From Cladorhizidae sp. MBARI D1340-BT2 (lineage: Eukaryota; Porifera; Demospongiae; Poecilosclerida; Cladorhizidae), in NCBI GenBank assembly GCA_028752905.1, contig JAQNBH010000015.1, positions 14,150,036 to 14,214,035 on the forward strand: a DNA stretch of 64,000 nucleotides. The letters are read 5' to 3'. Both the position numbers and the translations under genes were made by a program. The notes below the pieces were generated by a model. The model was not told the origin of the DNA, ran no database searches, and was given only the letters and a program-made list of their open reading frames with translations. Shown here one piece after another: positions 10,912 through 20,416 of this stretch (position 1 is the first letter of the stretch; every line of letters begins with the position of its first letter).

Positions 10912-11787
10912 GGGGGCCTGTGGTTCCTCAGAAAAAAGTCGGCTACCAGGGTATGTCCTCCGACTTGGGAATGGGCATTGCTGTAATTACCACTTTACTT
11001 GTAAAAAGGTTACCACAAGTCTATTGTCTATAGCAAGCAAGTTTATAGGGTTAGGGGAAATGTGCTCTACAAAACCTACATATTCTATTCACCAATTGTC
11101 ATTATTCCCAATTATGCTTATGAAAATTGATGAATTTTATAACAAAATGTTGCAAAACAAAGTTTAGAACAAAAGGTTACAAAGCTAAGTATTTTAACAG
11201 CTGTTATAGGTATTCTTGAAGGTCGTACGTCTATTATTCTCAAAAATTCTGCCCATTATTCTCAAATTATATCTGATGCTCTGACACTCATATATGTTGT
11301 CAGGGATTCCTCAACCATGAACCCCTGTAAGGGTCTGAACTGGGACCACAGACCACATAGATAACAAGTGATAGCCAATAGTACATAGGTCATGAGATTC
11401 CCCTGGACAGTTCTGATTGGCCAGGGAAGGAACAGACTAGCTAATTAGTATTCATATTACCTTGTAAGAGAATAACCTGACTCACACCTGGCATCCTATT
11501 TAAAGGAGCCAGGCCTCTGAGTCAGGGGGCCCAAGAGTTCTTGATTGTGTTGCGAGTGTGCTGCATATTGTATCACTGAATTAATAATTTAAAGCAATAT
11601 TCAGACAGTTTCATGGGAATCTACTAGTATACTAGCAAAGAGAATAGATCCCTCACATATGTTATTCCCAAAATTATGCTGGCATAATTCCCCTAGGCCT
11701 ACAAGCTAGTGTGCAGCTTGCAGGTAAGACCCCAAACACCTCCCTCTTCCTTACTTAGTACTCTTTCATTAAAAACAAAGAAAAAAT

Positions 11788-12123
11788 CGGTGCTTTTCTT
11801 TCTCTACAATATTATGGTGTTTGGTATGTTCCCATGCCAACAAAGCTGCCCATTCTTTCAGTGATAACTGAATAGTAAACATCATATTTACTTGTGACAT
11901 ACATACATGATGGACGCACACAAATATTGTACGTCCGTCACACACTTTCTGGATTTGTGCTTTTCTTTCTCTACAATATTATTTGGTGTTTGGTATGTTC
12001 CCATGCCAACAAAGCTGCCCATTCTTTCAGTGATAACTGAATAGTAAACATCATATTTACTTGTGAGATACATATGATGGACGCACACAAATAGTGTACG
12101 TCCGTCACACACCTTCTGGCTTT
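11788..12123. repeat. Tandem direct duplication of about 167 bp
   Basis: Two adjacent copies, about 11788-11955 and 11956-12123, differ by a few bases. Each ends with a GTACGTCCGTCACACAC motif. The duplication lies in the right part of the 3.0-kb transposon. Confidence 0.8.
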
Positions 12124-12945
12124 ATTCAAAGTACAAGTCTGAAAATAAATAGCTGAAGATGTGTCTATTAGGAAGCTTATTGATAGTCTCAAAAAAAAAA
12201 AAAATTATGCTATAAAAAATAAAGGATATGTTTTGTGACGTACGTACATGCCAATGAAATCCTGAAAGAATGCGTAATAAAAGTGAGAATTTTCATTTTT
12301 TATGCACACCATATCTAAAGAAGCCTAGAACTGGTTCAATTAACCTGTTTTGCTGAAGAGAAGTATCTAACTTCCATAGAAATTACTTATGAAATGCTAC
12401 AAGCATTAGCTCAACAAAAAAGGGCTATAACTTTTTGTCAACTAGAGTTATTGTTACATATTCTTAAACTAGATGCTTTGTCCTTTCCAATGTTGCCAAA
12501 TTTCTTGGAATAAAACAGTTTTCAAATTTTAGCCCCTGGTTTCACTTCTCACGGAACTGCCCTGAAGTTGACAAGATTGTAAGGCTTTATTTTACATTCC
12601 CAGTGACTACAGCTACAGCTGAGAGATCATTTTCATCTCTCCGCAGATTAAAAACCTTCTTACGTAGCAGATTGCAGACTCAACAATTTTTTCTGCTTTA
12701 CATCCATACCTCCATCACTGATGCTCTTGATTTAAGCATGTTTGCAAAGACTTTATTTCAGTTAACTCTCGTAGAATGCATTCCTTTTGGTAATTTCTAA
12801 AATAAACTTTGCTCATTCATAATTTTGCAATGATACCATGGTAATTTCTTAAATAAAGTTTGTATAAAGTTTGCTTTCTCATATATTTTTTTAATGTTAG
12901 CTTCCACATGAATCTGCCCCTCCTGCCTCCCCTGCCACTTTGCAG

Positions 12946-13165
12946 CCCACAAAGTTCAGCCCCCTTACCGAAAACATCTTCCTACATTATGTTGAACATG
13001 CTGCAGCTACATCCTGTGGAGATAGCAAGGCAGCTGACACTGATTCAGTCTGAGTACTTCCGAGCCATCCTTCCCTCGGAACTTGTGGATGCCTCCTGGA
13101 TGAAGGACGAGAAGAAAGAAAAGGCATCTCCTAATCTCCTCAAACTCAACAGATTTGAAACCACG
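12946..13165 (+). CDS. SOS: SOS-like RasGEF, exon with start of the catalytic domain
   Basis: A strong polypyrimidine tract and TTTGCAG end at 12945; the donor GT is at 13166. The exon is 220 bp, enters in the third codon position and leaves in phase. It encodes [18 protein letters not shown], then [13 protein letters not shown] and [13 protein letters not shown], the opening of the CDC25/RasGEF domain. This block is especially close to Son of sevenless. The protein would load GTP onto Ras at the plasma membrane downstream of receptor tyrosine kinases. No REM, PH or DH exon was found upstream in the window; 1-12945 is nearly all transposon sequence. Confidence 0.9.
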
Positions 13166-13195
13166 GTCAATTAACCTGGAAGCCCAGACTGCCTC

Positions 13196-13560
13196 CATTC
13201 CAGTGTCATGTTGGTCCAGTGTGTAACCCCATAAAGCTATTGTCAACCTACTTCAACCTGCCTCTACCCAATGTGAATGGTCCAGTGTATACCCCAATAA
13301 AACTATTGTCAACCTACTTCAACTTGCCTCAACCCAATGTGAAGTTGATCCAGTGTGTGTCCCCATAGAGCTACTGTCAACATACTTCAACCAGTCTTCA
13401 CCCAGTGTGGTGTTGATCCATGTGTGTGTCCCCATAGAGCTATTGGCACAACCTACTTCAACCAGTCTTCACCAAGTGTGATGTTGATTAGTGTGTGTCC
13501 CCATTGAGTTATTGACAACCTACTTCAACCTGCCTCAACCCAATGTTGGTCCAGTGTGTA
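13196..13560. repeat. Tandem repeat, about 62-66-bp unit, about 6 copies
   Basis: Imperfect copies containing CCCCATAGAGCTATTG and CAACCTACTTCAACC recur from just after the first RasGEF exon. The repeat is intronic and has no open frame of interest. Confidence 0.8.
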
Positions 13561-13691
13561 TACTGTCACTGCACATGGCCCTTAACCCCTCATCAAAAAA
13601 TCCGATAGGTGGATGCTTGCATCACGAAACTCGTGCGATGATTCTAAGTGAAGAACGTTCCATGTTGTTCCATGTTGTTTAGTATTCCTAC

Positions 13692-13897
13692 TGTTGTAAC
13701 CAAGACAATAGTCAAGCTCTGGGTTTCCTTGCACGCTTCTTTCACACTTTTTCTTACTTCTTGAAAACTGAATAGCAACTCACAAGTGCTCGTGCTTAAT
13801 TAGCAACCAAAAGAACAACAATAATGATGATGCACAATGATGTAACGATGTGATGTAACATAAGTGTACAGTGTAATAGAAGGTCATAGTTATGACA
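13692..13897 (-). repeat. 3' LTR of Gypsy element A
   Basis: It aligns along its length with 20210-20416, with several substitutions and small gaps, and starts and ends TG/CA. In minus orientation it is preceded by a purine-rich tract AAAAAGAAGGGAG. Confidence 0.7.
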
Positions 13898-14777
13898 CTC
13901 CCTTCTTTTTAAGTGTACGCATATCATCCAAATCGATCTGGTGCTGTCTTGGGTCGACTCGAATGACGGGAGGTTGGAAGGATTTATCGGCGGATGTCGA
14001 TGTGAGCACAAGACATTATTGCTGTCGAGGTGGAGTATGAACTGTAGGTGACAGCCAAACTGGTGGAACTGATCGTTTATGATAGTTTCACACATCAATT
14101 AACTATTCCCAGTGGGTGTGTGAAAATCATATAAAGTGGTTCCTCTGGTAGTTCATCTGGAATCTCTTCTGTAGTTGATGTGTCCCTTCTCGTTTCTGCT
14201 GAGGCTCTGTTGATTGGTGGAATTGCCTTTGGGGTCTCTGTGTCCCTTTGCTTCTGCTATTATGTGTCCCCTTTATTTGCAATGGTGGCACTCCGCATCT
14301 TTGAAGCGGCAATCTGCGGCCGGATGGTCTCCCTCACAATGGTAACACTGTCTGTTTTGGGTTCTAGGTTTGGACCGTTCCTTCTCTTGGACAACATATA
14401 CAGTAGCAGTTTGTTTCATCTGTAGATCCTTGGAGTTACCTCTGCAACCTCTGCAGACTGGGCTAGCTCAAAAGCTTTCTTGAATGCGAGGCCTGGTTCG
14501 GCGACTAGTCGGCATTGCACCCGAGTATCCCAAATTCCGCGCAAACAAGTCGGTTGCGAGGGTTATCCCGAATTTGCAGTCTTCTGAGAGGTGTCTACAA
14601 GGGTTCATACAGTTTGGGGGCAGAAACTCAAAACATTTGGCGTTTACGTGATGAGCGTGCGTAAGCCCCAAGTAGGGAGGTCTGGGGGCATGCCCCCCAG
14701 AATTTTGTGGCAAAATCGATGCTCTCAGATTGATTCCGAGATATTTTGAGGGTACTTTCCTATAGTTAAAGTACTAT

Positions 14778-14994
14778 ATAGCACATAGACAGAACATACT
14801 AGATTATGACACAGTTTCATCTTGCCACAGAATAGTTTTGTGGCACGATGCAATTGTGTCATAATCTAGAATGTTCTGTCCGTGTGCTATTATTCTGTGG
14901 TTAGCTTTCCTAATTGTAGTGTATATTAAATCTACACTACAATTAGGAAAGCTAACCACAGAATAATAGCACACGGACAGAACATTCTAGATTA
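14778..14994. repeat. Perfect 62-bp hairpin arms plus a third related copy
   Basis: Arms 14862-14923 and 14933-14994 appear as perfect reverse complements around a 9-nt loop. A third copy of their outer 34 bp (about 14778-14811) lies upstream. The array sits between the hAT left end and its coding region. Confidence 0.9.
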
Positions 14995-15120
14995 ACACAT
15001 GATTGAACTGTGGGACAGAATATTCCAGATTTATTCACAATTTTGTACATAAAGAGCAAATACTTCAGCTAGTAGCATTCTGCAACTAAATACGACCCAG
15101 AGAAATACAAACCTACACAA

Positions 15121-16517
15121 ATGGACCTCCGGAACTTTTTTACCAAAAAGCGAGTGAGTGCTGGGTCTAGTAGAGATTCTGAGGACGACGAAGATGTAGT
15201 CCCAACTACGTCGACTAGTGATGCCTTGACTTCCACCATTTCCGAAGCATTTCCTTACAGTGCTCCACGTATGTGCCCAAGATGCTGCTACTATTTCAGA
15301 TGCAATCAGCTCCTTCCTTGAGTCAAAGAACCTGGACTATCGTAAACTAATAGGCCAAGGTTATGATGCAGCAGCCACCTTTGCCGGAGAACGCAATGGA
15401 GTTCAAAAAAGAATGCAAACTCTAGCTGCACATTCCTTTTACATCCACTGTGCCTGCCACAGGCTTCAACTAGCAAGCATGCAAGCTAACAGTGTTCCAG
15501 AGATCAAGAAGATGTTTGGAACTATGGGAAATATATGGAAGCTACTCACAAGAAAGCAGAATCTCTCAAAGCAGTCCAGTCTGTCCTCAAGCTAACTGAG
15601 CTTAAGATTGTGAAGCCTAGTGATACCAGATGGCTCTCACACGAACGCTATGTAAAGGCTATTTACCGAGAGCTTCCTGCCCTCATCGTCACCCTACACA
15701 GCTGTATGAGACATCAGGTGATGCTGAAGCATACGGTATTGGTGCTCTCCTTGCTACTTACTCTGGAGTTGCTAGTATCGTGTTCCTGTCAGAAGTTCTG
15801 GATATCCTGACAAGGATGAATGTTTCGATGCAAAGAAAACTACTCGATTTGAGCAGGTTACCGGTACTTCTGAAAATCACAACGGATCAACTCGAGCATC
15901 TAAAGGACGAAAGAAGTGAGTGGTTGTGTTATGTCGAGTCTGAAATATCTCTGTTGAAGGAAAAACACGATATAACACTCGGCACACATGGATCTGCACG
16001 AAGCCGTTTTGCTACTGCCATGTCCATATTCAGTCCCTCCCTACTACCCACTGAAGCATCCTTACCATCATACGGCAGCGAGCAAATCAAGATTCTTGCC
16101 GAGTTTTATGGAAAAGAAGCAGAGGTTGGGTATGCGGGGACGACTTACACCTCACCTCCATTGCTTGATGGCAATGAGCTTCTTTCAGTGGAAGGTATTT
16201 AGACTGGCTTTGCTATTAGAGAAAAAGGCAATAATGGATCGTAAAGAAGAGTCGGCATGCAAGAAATCCTGGACGAGATGAACAAGTCACATACGTATGG
16301 AGGAATTTTCCCTGAGACGTGGAAGCTATTGAACATTACAATGGCACTTCCTGTTGGCACAGCAACAGTAGAGCATTCCTTTCGTCAAATGAAGTTGATT
16401 AAAACTCGCCTATGCAGTCGTCTATCTGACTCGAACCTAGAACATTTAATGAAAATTAGTATAGAGGGTCCTCCATTGACCGATGTGGACTTTAATGCAA
16501 TTCTCGACATTTTTTAA
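15121..16517 (+). pseudogene. hAT transposase (KIAA1586/ZNF862-like RNase-H fold)
   Basis: It begins MDLRNFFTKKRVSAGSSRD, then an acidic Ser-rich linker. The core has LIGQGYDAAATFAG (about 15350-15400), IHCACHRLQLASMQ (about 15440-15480), VKPSDTRWLSHERYVKAIYR (about 15610-15670), and the C-terminal dimerisation block MALPVGTATVEHSFRQMKLI (about 16335-16395) ending ILDIF* at 16517. Frame breaks occur near 15300, 15580 and 16200. The zinc finger usually found ahead of the core is missing, consistent with an internal deletion near 15250. Transposase activity is lost. Confidence 0.85.
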
Positions 16518-17160
16518 AACAGAAAAATAGACGCATTTTACTTTAATTTAGTACTACTGAACTCACTGTATTGTAATTTTCACCTTAACATTATTGTATA
16601 TCTTCACTTATATATTAATAAATTACTGTTGATCATCTTTGAATTTGCTATTGCTTCTATGTTCCCTTCTCTTTACTGCACTTTTTTTCTGTTACTGTAA
16701 TGTATTACATAAGAAATTTCATTAATATAAATTTTTATTTTGAAAATTCTTGGGAGGGGAGAAATCGTGTGTTTTTTTTTGGGGGGGGGGATATCCCAGG
16801 GCTTCCCCCCCCCTGTATGAAACCCTGGTCTCAGTTCAGCAACAAATTCTGCCACACTTTCACCTTCCCGTTGAGATCTGGAGTTGAAAATGAAGCATTG
16901 CACCATTACTGACGGTGGAGGTGTGTGGTGTTCTTTGACGAGCTGCACCAATTTGTCAAACATCCTGGTGTTTGGCTTATCGAGCGCTGCCAGATTTCTG
17001 ATGAGTTGATAAGTTGATGACAGCTGTCTCGACATCGTTTGCAGTGAAATACTGTTCGAGATGTACATAGTAGGAGGACCAATCCTCAGGGCTCTGGTCG
17101 AATTCCCCGATTTGTCCGTGAAGCACAGCCATTGAGATGTCTGAGTTACTTGCGAAATAG

Positions 17161-17178
17161 TTTTATCCTCGTCGCCAA
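17161..17178 (-). other. Primer-binding-site region of element B
   Basis: On the minus strand it reads TTGGCGACGAGGATAAAA directly after the LTR end. Element A has TGGTGATGAAGATAAAA at the same place, so the two share a primer class. Confidence 0.6.
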
Positions 17179-17411
17179 TGTAGTATTCTTAAGTTTATTA
17201 TTCCAAAGTGGACCATGAACAACACAAACTTGGAGCTACTTGAATACTCATACAAACTCAAAGTCATCGGTATGACGTCACATGCACGTGATAATAACCA
17301 CAATATATATACATCGGTAACCAAACTAAGGAAGTGAGTTCAATGACATAAGATAACAAGTGCACTCTCTTCCTGACCGTCCTAAGAATGTTTATTAGTT
17401 CCATTACTACA
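17179..17411 (-). repeat. 5' LTR of Gypsy element B
   Basis: In minus orientation it runs from TGTAGTAATGG to AGAATACTACA, with inverted ends TGTAGTA/TACTACA. A TATA-like TATATATAT (about 17300-17315) and an AATAAA (near 17197) suit a promoter and polyA signal. No second copy is in the window, so the limits rest on these signals only. Confidence 0.55.
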
Positions 17412-18142
17412 AGAATGTTTGGGGTCTTTATGTATGAGTGATCTCTGGCTTAACCTCCAGTGTAACTTAAACACCTTTTAAACAACTTAAAAAAACTGCA
17501 GCACAGTTTAAACAACCTGTAGTGGGTATAGTGACTTCCTCAAGGTGCTTGACCTGCTCAAGTGTTAACTTACAATGGTTTACCCGATCTCTACCCATCA
17601 GATTAGGCCCATGCCGGGCTAAAACCTGAATAGTAAGGACCGCCTCTTGGTTTTCATAACCAGTATTCACATCTGTAGTGCGAAGTATGGATGTCCTCAC
17701 CAGTGTAGGCATACATTAGACTTCTCCAAGGATGAGATCTCAGATTGTCCTGCGATGATGAATTGGTAAGTTGCTGAGCTGATGATGCAGAGAGCTGCTC
17801 CTGTGTCGAATTCCATCTTTTTTTAAATTGTTTATTGTCACTTACACAATGATTAGATCGGATGAAGGAGAGTTAACTGGGTACATTCCATAAGCTTCTT
17901 CAGGTTCCACCTGCTCTGAGAGCACTCCTCCTCAACTTAGATGTGTTCTTTGTAGACTGTGTGCTTGTTGAGACTTGGATTTGCATGGTCTATCTGACTT
18001 TGCTATACACACTTTGGTTAGGTGGCCTTTTTTCTTGAAAAAATGGCAAGTAGAGTCTAGACAATGGCATTTTTTAATTAAAAACAAATTAGCACCAGTG
18101 GCTAGATGAAGCTCTACTCTATACAACGAGTGTTTTCATTAG
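17412..18142 (-). pseudogene. Zinc knuckle and aspartic protease of Gypsy element A
   Basis: On the minus strand, 18126-17932 has a degenerate knuckle (CHFFKKKGHLTKVC). Then 17712-17467 has the end of a retropepsin: LTIQVLARHGPNLMGRDRV, where LMGRD matches the usual LLGRD. The active-site region before it is broken. The frame is stopped near 17465 and the sequence is interrupted at 17411 by the LTR of element B. Confidence 0.6.
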
Positions 18143-19140
18143 GCGCTAAAACGTAAGTCCTTGGTCAAGCGTGCGTGTGGTGGAAAATGAATTTCCTTAA
18201 CCCTCTCACCGCTGACTTTCCTGGACATTTTTTCTAAACTATACCAGCTACAAAAAAAAATTATTATAAAATCAGCAATCCATTTATATCACTTGCAATT
18301 TTGTCATGTGATAGTACCATTATTTATAAACAATGTGGTCTCATCAGTTAACCACATTATTAACCACAAAATATGGATATCATTATGCAAAATTCTCTTT
18401 CAATATCTAACATTTAACCAACCAAAAAATTTTATAATATATTTACTAACATTTAGTTAGCAATTAGAAAGATTAGTCATAATAATTGAGGCATATAGCT
18501 GTGGGTTTTTGACAAAATTTGCTCATATGCCTAGTATACAATGGTTTACTATAAATATTTATGTTATTGAAATTCAGCTATTTGAGAAAGAACATTTAAA
18601 TACAAATATGTAGATACTTTAACAAACCTGAGAAGGCTTCCTGATCCATTTTATCATCACTAGAGAGCTGGTAATAGCAAAAGGAAGAATCCTGAGGGTC
18701 TAAAGTAGGGTCGACTACAGCGGCTAAAGAATGCACTGCTGCACGATCAGAACTTCCATTTCCAAGGTAGCCACATATTTCTTCACCTTCTTCCTCTGAC
18801 TCATCCTCAGAGAGAGCAAAATCCCCGCTAAAAACCAGGGAAAGTACTTTTTCAAGCGTTAAAAATCCACCCATTTTTAGGTCATCAAAACAGCGAACCG
18901 TCGGTAGTTGCAGGTACTTTTTGCTAACTAATTGGGTGTTTCTGGATGTGATTTTGGACATCATATAGAGTAAGAGTTGCTCTTTCCGGTTATGCAAATT
19001 ATGACTATAGACTAAGCGATCGATTTATTAGCGATTTTTAAAGTCCATTACGCCATATGGCGCTTACAGCGGTGAGAGGGTTAATAATCCATAAATAATT
19101 CCACCCGCGCGCTTGACCAAGTACTTACGTTTTTGCTTCC
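18143..19140. repeat. Palindromic MITE that hosts a piggyBac MITE
   Basis: Sequence to the left of 18197 (from about 18143: AAACGTAAGTCCTTGGTCAA...) and to the right of 19084 (to about 19138) are inverted copies over about 50 bp with few mismatches. The piggyBac MITE sits at the exact centre, at its TTAA. Confidence 0.7.
18197..19084 (-). mobile_element. piggyBac-type MITE 1 carrying an N-terminal exon
   Basis: It is bounded by TTAA (18197-18200, 19081-19084) with perfect 14-bp TIRs CCCTCTCACCGCTG. The minus strand holds an open frame (18997-18596) with FLTLEKVLSLVFSGDFALSE, an acidic EEEGEE run, CGYLGNG and finally DDKMDQEAFSG before GTTTGT, a plausible splice donor. The other two MITEs (33191-34103 and 40997-41957) have the same design. 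Acidic N-termini are usual in piggyBac transposases. The catalytic part is absent. Confidence 0.8.
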
Positions 19141-19530
19141 TCTAGCCACATGTGCTAATTTGAACTCATTAGCACTTGCAATCTGCGGCAAAATCAGGCA
19201 TTCAGGTTTTGAAGTACCCTCCACTTTACCTCCAGTAACTTGGCTATAGTTATACCTATGGAAAATATTTTAGTTTCAAAAGAGAGCACACAGAGAGACC
19301 TATCCTTTGAGCTATATATCAAGTCCATACCATGAAGTTTACAGAATCTACGGAGCTATAAAGTGGTAACCACAAGATGTTGTTTTTAAAAAATTTATTA
19401 AAAAATGCCATTGTCCCCCCTTAAACTTAAACTTACAAACAGGTGCTAAGTAAGGGCATCCATAATGATAACAAGTCAGTTTCTTATGGTCTGAAAGATC
19501 CTTTGATCGAAATCTTTTCTGGTAAAATGC

Positions 19531-19669
19531 ACTCCATTAGGGTTAGGGCTCCTACGCACTGACCATTAGGGCTAGGGCTCCTATGCACTGACCATTAGGG
19601 TTAGGGCTCCTGTGCACTGACCATTAGGACTAGGGCCAGTGTTCCTCTGCACTGACCATTAGGACTCTC
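19531..19669. repeat. 29-bp tandem repeat, about 4 copies
   Basis: Units of the form GACCATTAGGGTTAGGGCTC plus about 9 bp; one copy is 35 bp. It contains telomere-like TTAGGG doublets but is internal to element A. Confidence 0.8.
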
Positions 19670-20209
19670 CATCATTGATGATTTTTGTGTTTGCTTCTGC
19701 TGCTTCAGTTGTCTTTGCCAGTTCCGATGCCTTTTCATAAGTCAGGTCTTTTTCAGCCAGAAAGTGAGGTTGAATGGAGCCATGAGTCACCCCACAGAAA
19801 AGATGGTCACCAATCCTTTGGTCCCATAACTGCAGCATTCACCCAGCTTTCGTAGCACTGCAATGCCAGATGCAATGGACTATTTTGGAGCTCTGATCCT
19901 AGTGTTGAACTGAAACCTTGTGACATAATGATGGATTAGGGTCGTAAAAATGCTAGACTTCGCCCACAAGATCAACATAGTTGACTGTCGTCTCCAGGCG
20001 AGCAGAGGTAAGAAGTCTGCTAATCTTGGGGGAAAGTTGTTGCCCCACAGGAAGTCAGTAGAATAGACTATTTTTTTGTCAGCTCCATTCACTTCGAAGT
20101 AGTACTTTAGCCGCAAAATATAAGGAACTCCAGTCTTCTTTGCTGGGATTGAAAGTTGATAGCACACCATGAGTTGCCATAGATTGAAAGTTTTATCTTC
20201 ATCACCAGT
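19670..20209 (-). pseudogene. Gag N-terminal half of Gypsy element A
   Basis: The minus-strand reading starts next to the 5' LTR. It gives PAKKTGVPYILRLKYYFEVN, then FNTRIRAPK, RKLGECCSYG, HLFCGVTHGSIQPHFL and a C-terminal helix, in more than one frame. The order matches Ty3/gypsy capsid proteins (FxxRxRxPxE...LRxLxxxCxFG...DxLVCGxxxxxIQxxLL). Gag A is clearly different from gag B. It is followed by the 29-bp repeat and about 400 bp (19085-19530) in which I see no gene. Confidence 0.65.
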
Positions 20210-20416
20210 TGTTGTAACCAAGACGATAACCAAGCCATGCGTTTCCTTACAGGTTTCTTCTACTCACTTTTTATCCTTGGAAACTGAAAGACACAAGTGC
20301 TCGTGCTAATTATCAACCTAAGGAACAGTAGTAACGATGAAATATGATGATGTCATGATGATACAATAATGTGACATAATTAAGTGTACAGTTAATAGAA
20401 GATCATAGTTAAGACA
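20210..20416 (-). repeat. 5' LTR of Gypsy element A
   Basis: It matches 13692-13897. The 5-bp flank CCTAA on its right corresponds to CCTAC at the far end of the element. Confidence 0.7.

Larger units (their letters stand above)
9542..12562. mobile_element. Unclassified 3.0-kb DNA transposon with TIR GGGCAGTTCC and 4-bp TSD TGAA
   Basis: The terminal inverted repeats GGGCAGTTCC (9542-9551) and GGAACTGCCC (12553-12562) are perfect, and TGAA is duplicated at 9538-9541 and 12563-12566. Removing the insert and one TGAA restores the hAT frame, so both ends are exact. A motif of the type GACGGACGTACA recurs inside (about 9918, 11930, 12098; variants at 9557, 9726 and 12235), often near the ends, like transposase-binding sites. 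Coding remains on the minus strand at 10321-10911. The superfamily is not clear; a 4-bp TSD occurs in several. Confidence 0.85.
7394..12800 (+). pseudogene. hAT transposase (zf-TTF / DUF4371 type), decayed and split by a 3.0-kb insertion
   Basis: The likely start is at 7394 (MSQHKLSTFLASRSSLGQS). A TTF-like zinc-finger region with FVHNGFMNWK lies near 7950. The DUF4371/RNase-H-like core follows: SPEIINEMIKTIGQSVLP and FSILADEATDISHNEQMS (8217-8459), then QCRGQAYDGAANMSG (about 8560-8600). The dimerisation region is at 12563-12800 (RLYFTFPVTTATAERSFSS). Frameshifts and stops occur near 8455, 8676 and 8700-9400. The hAT frame reads straight across the insertion at 9541/12563 (LTE|VDK), proving that the two parts are one gene. 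It would have catalysed cut-and-paste transposition. The ends of the element were not identified. Confidence 0.85.
14598..16827 (+). mobile_element. hAT transposon nested in gag B
   Basis: The ends resemble each other: CAAGGGTTCATACAG at 14598 and, as reverse complement, CAGGGTTTCATACAG ending at 16827. Flanking bases share GTCT(A/C), so the TSD is decayed. The gag B reading continues on both sides. The 5' subterminal part holds a large palindrome array and the coding region lies at 15121-16517. Confidence 0.75.
14098..17178 (-). pseudogene. Gag of Gypsy element B, split by a hAT
   Basis: Minus-strand reading: a leader GGCGACGAGGATAAAAC next to the LTR end at 17179, then gag at 17068-16828 with NLAALDKPNTRMFDKLVQ and QREGESVAEFVAELR. 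After the hAT it resumes with HLSEDCKFG (about 14590) and a second-half capsid, then two zinc-knuckle-like motifs (CYHCEGDHPAADC and AECHHCK, about 14360-14290). Stops and frameshifts are frequent. The reading reaches the linker before protease (about 14126) and then breaks off. The product is a standard Ty3/gypsy nucleocapsid precursor. Confidence 0.7.
13692..20416 (-). mobile_element. Composite Gypsy element A with nested insertions
   Basis: Two LTR-like copies in the same orientation, 13692-13897 and 20210-20416, both run TGTTGTAACC...GACA. They are flanked by CCTAC and CCTAA, a near-perfect 5-bp TSD. On the minus strand a purine tract (13898-13912) abuts the 3' LTR, and a leader reading TGGTGATGAAGATAAAAC follows the 5' LTR. 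Inside are gag, knuckle and protease of A, a second LTR plus gag (B), a hAT in B, a palindromic MITE with a piggyBac MITE in A, and the extreme end of pol (ending near LKKKG, about 13910-14090). RT, RNase H and most of IN are gone. I infer that B inserted in A and that a deletion then removed both pol genes. Confidence 0.65.

Noticed and set aside
10562..11167. 201-codon + strand frame
   Set aside because: It is antisense to the transposon protein remnant at 10321-10911, which shows the more convincing protein pattern.
1..12945. REM, PH or DH exons of the RasGEF
   Set aside because: Searched by eye on the + strand; only transposon remnants were seen. They probably lie outside the window.
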